64,000 nucleotides of DNA from Nipponacmea schrenckii (lineage: Eukaryota; Mollusca; Gastropoda; Lottiidae). Below the pieces are notes generated by a model. That model worked only from the letters and a program-made list of their open reading frames with translations. It made no database searches and had not been told where the DNA came from. The stretch spans positions 24,658,067 to 24,722,066 of the forward strand of contig CM060201.1 in NCBI GenBank assembly GCA_030562195.1. The letters run 5' to 3'. Positions 39,915-53,274 of this stretch are shown here, in pieces; position 1 is the first letter of the stretch; every line of letters begins with the position of its first letter. The position numbers and the translations under genes were made by a program.

Positions 39915-41124
39915 GTGTAAACAGACAGAGCTTCATATATGTTATGGAAATGCAGTGCTTATGGTGTGGCACGAAGCTCACAATGCAAGTTTTGTTTTCA
40001 TTAATCAGTAAATGTTCAAACACTTAAACATTTGTTCTAAATGAAAAATAAAATATAATGTTATGCCTTTAATATGTTTGTTTGACCATATTGTTTTCTT
40101 TATTTTAGGTTAGAAGGGGTAAATCGTCTGGTAATTTACCTACCCGCAAGTGCACTGCCACAATAGGAGTAATCTGCGGTCATGGCCTGTATGATTCGTC
40201 AGACCTCCTATTCACAGATGAAGAACAGATGAAGAACAGATGAAGAGGAACAGATGAAGAAATAGGGCGATTCCTTCACCCATAATTTGTAAGATTTTCG
40301 CTAAAACTAAAGTTTTGAAATCAGAGTTCCTTAAATTACATTTTCAGCTGTGTGAATGTTCTAAAATAGACGCCGATTGAAAAAGAAACGAATCTTTTGT
40401 CTTGATATTTGTGCCCAATGAACATATGTAATAAAAAAAATCACGGTATTTGTACTCAATGCAATGTTTTTCTTTTCTTTTTTAGCCGTCAGCGGGAACT
40501 CGATAGCCGTCTTTACTATTGAGTTTGGAATACACCACATACAGTTAGATGATCAACGTAGCACGGTCAGTACCATATTACTTTCAGTCACAATAATTAC
40601 AGTTCAATGACATTGTTAAACCCACCATCAAAATTTAAGATTTTTTTGTAGCTCTTGTTAATATTTTGAAGCCATATTCCTTTAAAATTAAAATAAATCA
40701 ATTTAGTGCGTTAGAAACCTGATTGGCCAATCAATCATTAGAGTTCATTGTATTATCCAGTTAGATTTCTGTATTTCTTAAAATTGCTGTCAATCACATT
40801 TGATATACAGAATTAGGGGGACAGTAATTAAAAAAGCATTACTAGGTTTACGTCACCGTTTAGCTAATTTCAATGTTATAAGATGCATTTGATTAAAAAT
40901 TTCCATATTAATCTAATCGTATAGAATTTGATCTATAATTTTATTTCAATTATTTTTTTTGCATATCTTACATAATACTGTCTCTTTTACATTACTATTC
41001 TATTCTTCCAGGGTTCCAAGAACAAAAAAGCTGGTCTTTAGCTTTAAAGGGACATTAAACTGGGAGGTCAATTGGGTTATGGTGGAGCACATTGTCCCAA
41101 AAGTGACTCTTGGAACGAAGCTAG
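39915..41124 (+). repeat. Array module 2
   Basis: Blocks: a 39915-39984, b 40109 to about 40290, c 40486-40565, d 41012-41124. Block a is 70 nt, shortened by small deletions that shift the CxxC frame. Its donor is AAT|GCAAGT. The c-d intron carries a family B-like CTGATTGGCCAATCAATCAT segment present in most later modules. Confidence 0.8.
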
Positions 41125-41503
41125 GTAAGGTTTATTATTTAAGATATTATATACTAAACATTTACACACTTTCAATATTTTATGTAACATTGATTTTGAA
41201 AGAACCTGCAAACCAGACATTTTTTTTTACCTTCACCTTTGCTAGTGACGACCTATTAATAACACGTTATGATCCCTTTTACATTATTGGAATTGGTACC
41301 AATTATATCTGGGTCAATTAGAATGATTAAAAAATGTCACCATTCTTTATCAATCCAACCGACATTAGGTCTCATAACCACCATTATTCGACATAACTAT
41401 ACATCGTGTTCAGTTTCATATTAACTGTTTGAATTCATGTATCTGTCTAATTATTTTATTAGTCCTATATCGAATAAATAATTATTTGATTTTGCGATTT
41501 AAG

Positions 41504-42788
41504 GTGTAAACAGATAGAGCTTCACAATATATCTATGGATATGAAGTGCTTATGGTGTGGCACGGAAGCTCACAAGGCAAGTTTTGTTTTCATTCAAATG
41601 CTTTGTTAATCTCATTTCTTTGTAAAACTTTAAATAGTCAATTTCATTGCAGCTCATGCCCTTCATATCACATTTGTAACTGATAGCTTAAAATTGTGGC
41701 ATCAATAAACAATAAAATGTTATTCCTTCAATATGTTTGTTTGATCATATTGTTTATTTTTTTTTATTTTTCAGGTTATAAGGGGTAAATCGTGTGGTAA
41801 TTTACCCACCCGCCATAGCACTGCCACGATAGGAGTAATCTGCGGTCATGGCCTGTATGATTCGTCAGACCTCCTATTTACAGATGAAGAACAGATGAAG
41901 AGGAACAGATGAAGAGGAACAGATGAAGAAATATGGTGATTCCTTCACCCATAATTTGTAAGCTTTTCGTGCATATTAAAGTTTGAATTCAGAGGACATA
42001 TAATTACATTTTCAGCTAGACGTAGATTACAAAAAAACAGGCTCCTGTTTTGATAGTTGTACCCAATGAGCACAACATGTAAATAATATTATGGTAGTTT
42101 TACTTCATATAATGTATTTTATTCTTATTTTTGTAGCCGTCAGCGGGAACTCGGTAGCCGTCTTTACTATTGAGTTTGGAATACACCACATACAGTTAGA
42201 TGATCAATGTAGCACGGTCAGTACATATTACTTTCAGTCACAATAATTCTAGTTCAATGAATTTACATTGTGAAAGCCTCCATCAAAATTCTGATATTTT
42301 CTGTAGCCTTTGGCTCCAAAATATGTTCATATTCCTGTAAAATAAAATCAAATCAATTTAGTGCTTTAGAAACCTGATTGGCCAATCAATCATTAGAATT
42401 AGAATTAATTGTATTATCCAGTTAGATTACTGTATTTCTTAAAAAGGTTTCAATCACATTTGATATACAGAATTAAGGGGGAAGTTACTGACAAAAATCA
42501 TTACTAGGATTACGTCACAGTTTAGATTTTATTAATGTTATAAGATGCATTAGATAAAAAAAAACTTTCAAATGAATCTAATCTTCTAGAATTTGATAAA
42601 TAATTTTATTTTAATTATTTTTTGCATATTTTACATAAGACTGTTTCTTTTACATTTACTATTCTATTATTCCAGGGTTCCAAGAACAATAAAGCTGGTC
42701 TTTAGCTTTAAAGGGACATTAAACTGAGAGGTCAATTGGGTTATGGTGGAGCACAATGTCCTGAAAGCGACTCTTGAAACGAAGCTAG
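41504..42788 (+). repeat. Array module 3
   Basis: Blocks: a 41504-41576, b 41775 to about 41958, c 42137-42215, d 42676-42788. Blocks a and b join in phase to a small ORF from ATG at 41535 (MDMKCLWCGTEAHK). Block b encodes VIRGKSCGNLPTR and ends in a DEEQMKRNR-type tail. Block d contains TGA within its otherwise open frame. Confidence 0.85.
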
Positions 42789-43211
42789 GTAAGAATTATT
42801 TTTTAAGATTTTAAATGCTAAACATTAACACTTTTTAAATATTTATTAATAATTAATTAATTAATTAAACATTAATTTTTGAAAGAACCTGCAAACCGGA
42901 AATTGTATTACCTTCACCTTTGCTAGTGACGACCTATTGATCAGAAAAATAGTAAATTATGATCACTTTTACAATATTGCCTTGATCAACATATATGAAT
43001 CGGCACCAATTACATCTTGATCAATTGGAATAATAAGAAAAGGTCACCATACTTTCTCAATCCAACCGATATTATGTCTCACGACCACCATTATTCGACA
43101 TAACTATACATCGTGTTCAGTTTCATATTAACTGTTTGAATTCATGTATCTGTCTAATAATTTTATTAATTTCATGTCTAATAAACTTATTATTTTATTT
43201 TGCAATTTAAG

Positions 43212-44490
43212 GTGTAAACAGATAGAGCTTCACAATATATCTATGGATATGAAGTGCTTATGGTGTGGCACGGAAGCTCACAAGGCAAGTTTTGTTTGCA
43301 ATCAAATGTCTTGCTTATCTCATTTTTTGCGAAATTTTAAATTATCCATTTCTTTGTATCTCATGCCCTTAAAAAGGATATGTATTTTAATATCATATTT
43401 GTAACTGATAGCTTAAAATTGGGAAGTCAAAGATCAAAGATTATGAAATGGAATTCCTTCAAAGTGTTTTTTGACCAAATTTGTTTATTGTATTTTTCAG
43501 GTCAGAAGGGGTAAATCGTCTGGTAATTTACCTACCCGTAATAGCACTGCCACGATAGGAGTAATCTGCGGTCATGGCCTGTATGATTCGTCAGACCTCC
43601 TATTCACAGATGAAGAGGAACAGATGAAGAACAGATGAAGAGGAACAGATGAAGAAATATGGCGATTCCTCCACCCATATTTTGTAAGATTTTCGTACAT
43701 ATTAAAGCTTTGAATTCAGAGGACCTTTAGTTACATCTTCAGTTAGACGCAGAATACAAAAAAACAGGTTCCTGTTTTGAAAGTTGTACCCAATGAGCAC
43801 AACATAATAATATTATGGTAGTTTTACTTCATAGAATGTATTTTATTCTTATTTTTGTAGCCGTCAGCGGGAACTCGATAGCCGTCTTTACTATTGAGTT
43901 TGGTATACACCACATACAGTTAGATGATCAATGTAGCACGGTCAGTACATATTACTTTCAGTCACAATAATTCTAGTTCAATGAATTTACATTGTGAAAG
44001 CCACCATCAAAATTCTGATATTTTCTGTAGCCTTTGGCTCCAAAATATGTTCATATTCCTGTAAAATAAAATCAAATCAATTTAGTGCTTTAGAAACCTG
44101 ATTGGCCAATCAATCATTACAGTTCATTGTATTATCCAGTTAGATTTATGTTTCAATCACATTTGATATACAGAATTAGGGGGACAGTAATTAAAAAAAT
44201 CATTTCTAGGTTTACGTCACCGTTTAGCTATTTTCAATGTTATAAGATGCATTTGATAAAAAAAAAATTTCAAATGAATCTAATCTTCTAGAATTTGATA
44301 AATAATTTTATTTTAATTATTTTTTGCATATTTTACATAAGACTGTTTCTTTTACATTTACTATTCTATTCTTCCAGGGTTCCAAGAGCAATAAAGCTGG
44401 TCTTTAGCTTTAAAGGGACATTAAACTGAGAGGTCAATTGGGTTATGGTGGAGCACAATGTCCTGAAAGCGACTCTTGAAACGAAGCTAG
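43212..44490 (+). repeat. Array module 4
   Basis: Blocks: a 43212-43284, b 43501 to about 43686, c 43861-43940, d 44378-44490. It is almost identical to modules 5 and 6, introns included, so these copies are recent. The 4.1-kb insertion begins downstream, at about 44736, before the next block a. Confidence 0.88.
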
Positions 44491-44735
44491 GTAAGGATTA
44501 TTTTTTAAGATTTTAAATGCTAAACATTAACACTTTTTAAATATTTATTAATAACTAATTAATTAATTAAACATTAATTTTTGAAAGAACCTGCAAACCG
44601 GAAATTGTATTACCTTCACCTTTGCTAGTGACGACCTATTGATCAGAAAAATAGTAAATTATGATCACTTTTACAATATTGCCTTGATCAACATATATGA
44701 ATCGGCACCAATTACATCTTGATCAATTGGAATAA

Positions 44736-47700
44736 TAAGACTAGAACCGTTAGACGGTACCAAGGCAGTGCGCGTCCCTTCTATTGCATGGGTGAAACGT
44801 TGCATTTATAATATCCAATTCCATAATAATAACTAGACCTGTTTGTAACAATAGTGCAGCTTCCGAGATATTTAGAATTTGTTATATCTCCTGGCTGTCA
44901 TTTAAAATAGAACGTAACCACGCCTACTCAGTATAATGACTTGTTTTGATTGGTTGTGATACTTAAACTGGAAATGTCAAAATTTGTGTCTTGACCAAAC
45001 GATAAGAAATTAACACAATTTGACTTTATGACCTGTTACATTATCTTCTTAACTCTTCTTATAACATTTATATCTATTTAATTAGTGTGTAAAACAAAAC
45101 GTCGAAAAAACTAATTTTTGGTCTAAGGGACATAACACCTTATTTGAGATTACAAATTGATCTCGGATTAAATTAACTTTCCAGATCGTTGATACTTTTA
45201 ATTTGTTTATTTATTTATTTATCAATCTTAATTTAGGTGTAGTAGGAACATTAGATCCTGCAATTTGTGGCAAGTTGCCATGGTATAACATAGAGCCATC
45301 AAATTAACAGCGCGGCTTTACATCTTTAAGAGTGTATTTTATAGAGTTCCGTCCCTTATACCACTAGTCCTCTCAACTGTACATTATTTTTGCTTAAGAG
45401 AATATCATTTAGAATTCTAAAGGTTGTCATTTCCTTCCAAATATTCCATATCATACATCGCCCACAAGGAGAAATGAATAATCATTCCTTTTATTTAAGA
45501 TATATAATATCTTTGAATCATTTTAACTGGATTAATTTTTAATCGTAAAAAAATCAAAATCAAAATAACACTTCAAAAATCGGTTTCCATATATATTTCG
45601 GCAATAGATTCTATATACATGTACATCAAAATAACACAAATTGAATTATCTTCCGAGACCCTATTTCGATTTAAAGCAAAATACACACAGTTAGTATAGA
45701 AGAAATTACAAAGTTTGCAAATTTAAAACGTGCAATTTTGATCAAATATCAAGTGTTATACACCATTGGAAAGAATAAGTAGACCTGTTTGTAACAGTTC
45801 TGCAGCTTTCGAGCTATTTAGAATTTGTTGGTCTCCTGGCTGTCATTTAAGGATAGAATGTAGATTGATTTTGCGATTATTGGGAGAGATGATTTATTCA
45901 TGATTTAACACGTGACATTTGTTTATAGACTGGCAATCATTAAGGTTTGTGATGTAAAAAATATCTGGGTTTAACCACGCCTACAAAGTCCATTGACTTG
46001 TTTTGGAAACTTCAACTGGAAATGTCAAAATTTGTGAATTGACCGTTTTATAGGAAAAATTCGCAATTTTTAAATGCCGATAAACCGAAAGTTTACATTT
46101 TGCTATAAAGCTTAATATGTCATTGGATAGAACTATCACATATGTACAGATATAAAGATCGCCAAAGGCCAACGTCACAATATACACCTTCGAAGTTTTT
46201 ATAATTTTTAATCGTAATTAAATCAAAATCAAATTAAAAATTCAAAAATCAGTTTCCATATAAATTTCGGCAATCGGTTATAGATTCTATATACATGTCC
46301 ATCAAAATAACACATATTGACTGATCCTCCGAGACCCTATTTCGATTGAAAGAAAAATACACACAGTGATGTAAAATATCTGGGCTTAACCACGCCCACA
46401 AAGTCTAATGACTTGTTTTGATTGGTTGTGATACTTTAACTGGAAATGTCAAAATTTGTGTCTTGTCCAAAAGATAAGAAATTAACACTATCAGTCTTTA
46501 TGACCTGTTTATTTATAACTGTTTAATTAGAGTGTAATTTTATTCTTAAACTTTTCGCAATTTTATTTATACATATTGATTTATATATTGCTTGAAAGCT
46601 GGGAATTTGCACATTATAAATCTGTTCGAATTTTGTTTTTAAGTTAAATAGAACTAAATATAAAAAAATATGAATGTTAAAATCGCTTATTTTCTACTAG
46701 GCGTATTTTCATCAGTTTTCGGTCTATAACTAAAATAAAGATATTGTTAGAAAGCTGATGAAAATCACATCATAATGTCAATTAGAATGTTGCCAAGAGT
46801 CTTGTTCATGAGATATAACCATCTGAAGATACGAGAAATATGCAAATTACCAATTTTTGGATCCCTATTAATCTAAATGTTCTTTACTAAAATTAGAAAT
46901 CAAGGTATCATATGAACTTTTAGCCAATGAAGATGATTTTGCAGAAAAATAAAGGATGCATATTAGTAAGTTAGTCCTCTTCGTTCCTTGCGGAGAATAG
47001 GGCTGCTACAGACGTTCTCCATCTCACTCTGTTATGAGCTATTCTTTTTGCTTCATTCCAGGTCTTGCCAATCCTTCCTAGCTCTTTCAGTCTTATTCTT
47101 TTCAAGCTATGTAAAGGTCGTCCTTGTCTTCTATGCCATTGGGGATTCCAGTCCAGTGCCTCTCTGGTGATGTTGTTTTGAGATCAAAAGGATGCATATG
47201 GTAGAGTTCAAAAGTTATGAACTTTCAAACGGAAGTCAGTTTTGAAAAACTTTGGCAGGACCTGGTCCAAAGACAAATTTGAAATTGAAAAATATGCCAC
47301 TAGAGGACCTAGATAATTATCCAAATTATATTTTAAAACAAGTCTGAAAAAAATAGGATTAAAAATGGCGGACGAGTAGTATTTTTCCAATAATTTGCAT
47401 ATTTCAAGATGGCGATCAAACGGTTAGGAATTTGCATATACGGCATACATACAAAATGAAGATATTGATGGTACTGATTCCGTGGAATAATAAAATTGCA
47501 AGTTTGTGCAAAAATTTAATCCGAAAATTCCGATTTCTATGATTTTCTACATTTTTTTGGTCATTTTCGGACGTTTCCGGCTAATTTCGGAAAATGTTTT
47601 ATCGGAATCTTTAATGATAATTTTTTGTCTACTCATCTACCAATTTTTGTGAAAAAATAAGACGTAAATTTAAAAAAAAAACACGTGCTTTTTCATAAAT

Positions 47701-48830
47701 CACGCACAATTAATATAGAACTAAGAACAAAATTTTCAAATATTAAAAAGCGCAATTTTGATCAAAATATAAAGTGTTATACACCATTGGAAAGAATAAA
47801 TTACGCGTAATAAGGACATAAAAGAAATTTTGACGTATGTAAATTAGGTCACGTGACAGAGCTCTTCGAAGTTAAAAAGTGCAATTTTCAAATAGCTGTA
47901 AAACCGGAAGTTGACATTGCACAACACAAATGAAGACATCAATGGATAGATCTCGACAAGGGCAACAACTTTTGTGCAGGTCACATGGTCACCAAAGGTC
48001 AAGGTCACGATAAATGAACGTTGGAAAATTAGGCACTGAGTGAAAAAAAAGAACCGGAAATGAAAGGTAAGCTAAATCGAAATTCAAAATTCGGCTTCCT
48101 AAGAATTGTTAGCAATCGATTGAAGATTACATAGACATCAAAATTACAATTGTCCGATTAACCCCTAAGGCCCAATTTTTCACTTTACAAAAGTAAGTGG
48201 TTTAATGATGGCGACTGATCTGTTACTTCCGGTTCAATTTTTGTTAATTATAAAATCATTATGGGCTAATAGTAACTAATTGCAAAAAAAAAAATTCAAA
48301 TATCTTTAGAATTCCGGAAGTGAAAATTCGAAGTTTAGCGACGTATGACGCCGAAACCGGAAGTGATGTCGACATTTTGAAAACAGATTTTTCTTGACAA
48401 GAAAAATGTTTATCTAACTGCAAATTTTGATTTCGATCTAATCAAAATTGCAAAAGTTAGAAAAAGTGTTAAATTTTAAAATTCAAAAGTCAGCGACAAA
48501 AGAAAAAATTTCAAAATTTTTAAACTACTATTATGTAAATCTAAGTTATAAGTAGTAAATAAAAAAAGTCCGAACCAGATTGGAAAAAAATACGAGCCGT
48601 GAGTTAGTAAACAAAAATAAAATTTGTGACGTTCTACGTCTTTTCCCGGGTAGAACAAAAATGCGTCATTTTACATTTAAACAACAACGAGCACTAGATT
48701 ACGTTACAATATCACGCCAGATTGTGTAAGACATTTGCAGTTATGGCTGGGGAGCGTGACCAGAAAGAGAAAAAAAAAAAAAAAATAGTCATTTCGAAAA
48801 CAAAGCAGTGCGTTCGAAGAACGCACTGCA
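44736..48830. mobile_element. Insertion of about 4.1 kb in the exon array, composite non-coding element
   Basis: Modules 4-5 and 5-6 share a spacer reading GGAATAATAAG then AAAAGGTCACC. Here the spacer is split by about 4.1 kb. The left end has a CCGT-TAG-ACGG stem and AAGGCAGTGCGCG. The right end is a perfect 11-bp hairpin GCAGTGCGTTC-GAA-GAACGCACTGC (48805-48829), so GCAGTGCG appears at both ends. Inside is an approximately 0.7-1.6 kb duplicated segment (GTAACCACGCCTAC, CTGGAAATGTCAAAATTTGT, CACCATTGGAAAGAATAA). It also holds many CCGGAAGT motifs and a LINE C-terminal fragment. No transposase ORF is visible, and no clear target duplication. Confidence 0.7.
46971..47183 (-). pseudogene. C-terminal fragment of a non-LTR retrotransposon reverse-transcriptase ORF
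   Basis: On the minus strand it reads ITREALDWNPQWHRRQGRP, then GRIGKTWNEAKRIAHNRVRW and RTSVAALFSARNEED followed by TAA. The W.P.G.R.RGRP ... GKTW.EA...A..R..WR..V.AL ending is the familiar tail of LINE ORF2 proteins. It is a 5'-truncated copy embedded in the 4.1-kb insertion. Confidence 0.75.
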
Positions 48831-50242
48831 AAAAGGTCACCATACTTTCTCAATCCAACCGATATTATGTCTCACGACCACCATTATTCGACATAACTAT
48901 ACATCGTGTTCATTTTCATATTAACTGTTTGAATTCATGTATCTGTCTAATTATTTTATTAATTTCATGTCTAATAAACTTATTATTTTATTTTGCAATT
49001 TAAGGTGTAAACAGATAGAGCTTCACAATATATCTATGGATATGAAGTGCTTATGGTGTGGCACGGAAGCTCACAAGGCAAGTTTTGTTTGCAATCAAAT
49101 GTCTTGCTTATCTCATGCCCTTAAAAAGGATATGTATTTTAATATCATATTTGTAACTGATAGCTTAAAATTGGGAAGTCAAAGATCAAAGATTATGAAA
49201 TGGAATTCCTTCAAAGTGTTTTTTTGACCAATTTTGTTTATTGTATTTTTCAGGTCAGAAGGGGTAAATCGTCTGGTAATTTACCTACCCGTAATAGCAC
49301 TGCCACGATAGGAGTAATCTGCGGTCATGGCCTGTATGATTCGTCAGACCTCCTATTCACAGATGAAGAGGAACAGATGAAGAACAGATGAAGAGGAACA
49401 GATGAAGAAATATGGCGATTCCTCCACCCATATTTTGTAAGATTTTCGTACATATTAAAGCTTTGAATTCAGAGGACCTTTAGTTACATCTTCAGTTAGA
49501 CGCAGAATACAAAAAAACAGGTTCCTGTTTTGAAAGTTGTACCCAATGAGCACAACATAATAATATTATGGAAGTTTTACTTCATAGAATGTATTTTATT
49601 CTTATTTTTGTAGCCGTCAGCGGGAACTCGATAGCCGTCTTTACTATTGAGTTTGGTATACACCACATACAGTTAGATGATCAATGTAGCACGGTCAGTA
49701 CATATTACTCTCAGTCACAATAATTCTAGTTCAATGAATTTACATTGTGAAAGCCACCATCAAAATTCTGATATTTTCTGTAGCCTTTGGCTCCAAAATA
49801 TGTTCATATTCCTGTAAAATAAAATCAAATCAATTTAGTGCTTTGGAAACCTGATTGGCCAATCAATCATTACAGTTCATTGTATTATCCAGTTAGATTT
49901 ATGTTTCAATCACATTTGATATACAGAATTAGGGGGACAGTAATTAAAAAAATCATTTCTAGGTTTACGTCACCTTTTAGCTATTTTCAATGTTATAAGA
50001 TGCATTTGATAAAAAAAAATTTCAAATGAATCTAATCTTCTAGAATTTGATAAATAATTTTATTTTAATTATTTTTTGCATATTTTACATAAGACTGTTT
50101 CTTTTACATTTACTATTCTATTCTTCCAGGGTTCCAAGAACAATAAAGCTGGTCTTTAGCTTTAAAGGGACATTAAACTGAGAGGTCAATTGGGTTATGG
50201 TGGAGCACAATGTCCTGAAAGCGACTCTTGAAACGAAGCTAG
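48831..50242 (+). repeat. Array module 5 (resumes after the insertion)
   Basis: Blocks: a 49005-49077, b 49254 to about 49438, c 49614-49693, d 50130-50242. Spacer sequence resumes at 48831 in the middle of the d4-a5 intron. Blocks a+b give a 59-codon ORF (49036-49077 joined to 49254-49391). Introns are nearly identical to those of modules 4 and 6. Confidence 0.88.
49036..49391 (+). CDS. Putative small spliced ORF, blocks a+b of module 5 (59 residues)
   Basis: ATG at 49036 reads MDMKCLWCGTEAHK to the block a end at 49077. Joined to 49254 in phase 0 it continues VRRGKSSGNLPTRNSTATIG, VICGHGLYDSSDLLFTDEEE, QMKNR and stop. CLWC and CGH could bind a metal ion. The join needs a GC-AG intron. The same ORF is possible in modules 3 (41535), 4 (43243), 6 (50698) and 7 (52318, 57 residues), and is broken in modules 1, 2 and 8. 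The intact copies are also the youngest, so openness alone does not prove translation. No family is recognised. Confidence 0.3.
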
Positions 50243-50666
50243 GTAAGGATTATTTTTTAAGATTTTAAAAGCTAAACATTAACACTTTTTTAAATATTTA
50301 TTAATAACTAATTAATTAATTAAACATTAATTTTTGAAAGAACCTGCAAACCGGAAATTGTATTACCTTCACCTTTGCTAGTGACGACCTATTGATCAGA
50401 AAAATAGTAAATTATGATCACTTTTACAATATTGCCTTGATCAACATATATGAATCGGCACCAATTACATCTTGATCAATTGGAATAATAAGAAAAGGTC
50501 ACCATACTTTCTCAATCCAACCGATATTATGTCTCACGACCACCATTATTCGACATAACTATACATCGTGTTCATTTTCATATTAACTGTTTGAATTCAT
50601 GTATCTGTCTAATTATTTTATTAATTTCATGTCTAATAAACTTATTATTTTATTTTGCAATTTAAG

Positions 50667-51905
50667 GTGTAAACAGATAGAGCTTCACAATATATCTATG
50701 GATATGAAGTGCTTATGGTGTGGCACGGAAGCTCACAAGGCAAGTTTTGTTTGCAATCAAATGTCTTGCTTATCTCATGCCCTTAAAAAGGATATGTATT
50801 TTAATATCATATTTGTAACTGATAGCTTAAAATTGGGAAGTCAAAGAACAAAGATTATGAAATGGAATTCCTTCAAAGTGTTTTTTTGACCAATTTTGTT
50901 TATTGTATTTTTCAGGTCAGAAGGGGTAAATCGTCTGGTAATTTACCTACCCGTAATAGCACCGCCACGATAGGAGTAATCTGCGGTCATGGCCTGTATG
51001 ATTCGTCAGACCTCCTATTCACAGATGAAGAGGAACAGATGAAGAACAGATGAAGAGGAACAGATGAAGAGATATGGCGATTCCTCCACCCATATTTTGT
51101 AAGATTTTCGTACATATTAAAGATTTGAATTCAGAGGACCTATAGTTACATTTTCAGCTAGACGCAGTATACAAAAAAACAGGTTCCTGTTTTGAAAGTT
51201 GTACCCAATGAGCACAACATGTAAATAATATTATGGTAGTTTTACTTCATAGAATGTATTTTATTCTTATTTTTTTAGCCGTCAGCGGGAACTCGATAGC
51301 CGTCTTTACTATTGAGTTTGGAATACACCACATACAGTTAGATGATCAATGTAGCACGGTCAGTACATATTACTTTCAGTCACAATAATTCTAGTTCAAT
51401 GAATTTACATTGTGAAAGCCTCCATCAAAATTCTGATATTTTCTGTAGCCTTTAGCTCCAAAATATGTTCATATTCCTGTAAAATAAAAATAAAATCAAT
51501 TTAGTGCCTTAGAAACCTGATTGGCCAATCAATCATTACAGTTAATTGTATTATCCAGTTAGATTTCTGTATTTCTTAAAATGTTGTCAATCACATTTGA
51601 TATACATAATTAAGGGGACAGTGATTGAAAAAAATTATACTATTTAACTATTTTTAATGTTATAAGATGCATTTGATTAAAAACTTCCAGATAAATCTAA
51701 TCGTATATAATTTGATCTATAATTTTATTTCAATTATTTTTTTCATATCTTACATAAGACTGTCTCTTTAACATTACTATCTATTCTTCCAGGGTTCCGA
51801 GAACACAAAAGCTGGTCTTTAGCTTTAAAGGGACATTAAACTGGGAGGTCAATTGGGTTATGGTGGAGCACAATGTCCTAAAAGCGACTCTTGGAACGAA
51901 GCTTG
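50667..51905 (+). repeat. Array module 6
   Basis: Blocks: a 50667-50739, b 50916 to about 51100, c 51279-51358, d 51793-51905. Block d keeps TGG where modules 3-5 have TGA. Blocks a+b carry the 59-codon ORF. Confidence 0.88.
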
Positions 51906-52436
51906 GTAAGGGTTATTGTTTTAGATATGATAAACATTAACACACTTTAAATATTTGATGTAACAACATTAATTTTGAAAGAACCCTGCAAACCAGACAT
52001 TTTTTTACCTTCACCTTTGCTAGTGACGACCTATTAATAACAGGTTATGATCCCTTTTACATATTGGAATTTGTACCAATTATATCTGGGTCAATTGGAA
52101 TGATTAAAAACTGTCACCATTCTCTCTCAATCCAACCGACATTAGGTCTCATGACCACCACTATTCGACATGACTATACATCGTGTTCAGTTTCATATTA
52201 ACTGTTTGAATTTATGTACCCGTCTTATTATTTTATTAGTTTCATATCTAATAAAATAATTATTTTATTTGTGATTTTAGGTGTAAACAGGTAGAGCTCC
52301 ACAATATTTTTATAAATATGAAGTGCTTATGGTGTGGCACGGAAGCTCACAAGGCAAGTTTTGTTTTCAATCAAATGCTCTGCTTATCTCAGTTTTTTTG
52401 CGAAATTTTAAATTATCCATTTCTTTGTATCTCATG

Positions 52437-52493
52437 CGCTTCATCTGTTCTTCATCTGTTCCCCTTCATCTGTGAATAGGAGGTCTGACGAAT
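52437..52493 (-). repeat. Inverted copy of the 3' part of block b
   Basis: Reverse-complemented, it reads TTCGTCAGACCTCCTATTCA, then CAGATGAAGGGGAACAGATG and AAGAACAGATGAAGCG. The GAAGGGGAAC variant and the trailing AAGCG match terminal block b8 (55474-55525) rather than the adjacent b7. It lies in antisense about 200 nt upstream of b7. Confidence 0.85.
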
Positions 52494-53274
52494 ATCATAT
52501 TTGTAACTGATAGCTTAAAATTGCGTAGTCAAAGAACAAAGATTATGAAATGGAATTCCTTCAATGTGTTTGTTTGACCAAATTTTTTTATTGTATTTTT
52601 CAGGTCAGAAGGGGTAAATCGTCTGGTAATTTACCTATCCGCAATAGCACTGCCACGATAGGAGTAATCTGCGGTCATGGCCTGTATGATTCGTCAGACC
52701 TCCTATTCACAGATGAAGAGGAACAGATGAAGAACAGATGAAGAGGAACAGATGAAGAACAGATGAAGAGGAACAGATGAAGAAATATGGCGATTCCTCC
52801 ACCCATATTTTGTAAGATTTTTGTGTTCATATTAAAGTTTTGAATTCAGAGAACCTATAGTTACATTTTCAGGTAGAAGCAGAATTCAAAAAAACAGGTT
52901 CCTGTTTTGATAGTTGTATGAGCACAACATGTAAATAATAGTAGTTTTACTCTATATAATGTATTTTATTCTTATTTTTGTAGCCGTCAGCGGGGACTCG
53001 GTAGCCGTCTTTACTATTGAGTTTGGTATACACCACATACAGTTAGATGATCAACGTAGCACGGTCAGTACATATTACTTTCAGTCACAATAATTCCAGT
53101 TCAATGACATTGTTAAACCCACCATCAAATTTAATATACTTTTTTTTTAGCTCTTGTAAATATTTAGGAGTCATATTCCTGTAAAATAAAATCAAATCAA
53201 TTAAGTGGTCTAGAAACCTGATTGGTCAATCAATCATTCGAGTTCATTGTATTATCATGTAGGATTTCTGTATT

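Noticed and set aside
40959..41321. 120-codon frame over block d (VPRTKKLVFSFKGTLNWEVN...) as a protein-coding exon
   Set aside because: The open frame enters from intron sequence, central copies have TGA inside block d, and the joins to blocks c and a do not keep the frame.
46971..47183. Candidate new Arg/Trp-rich gene in the 4.1-kb insertion
   Set aside because: The pattern matches the C-terminal tail of LINE reverse-transcriptase proteins, so it is a truncated retroelement.
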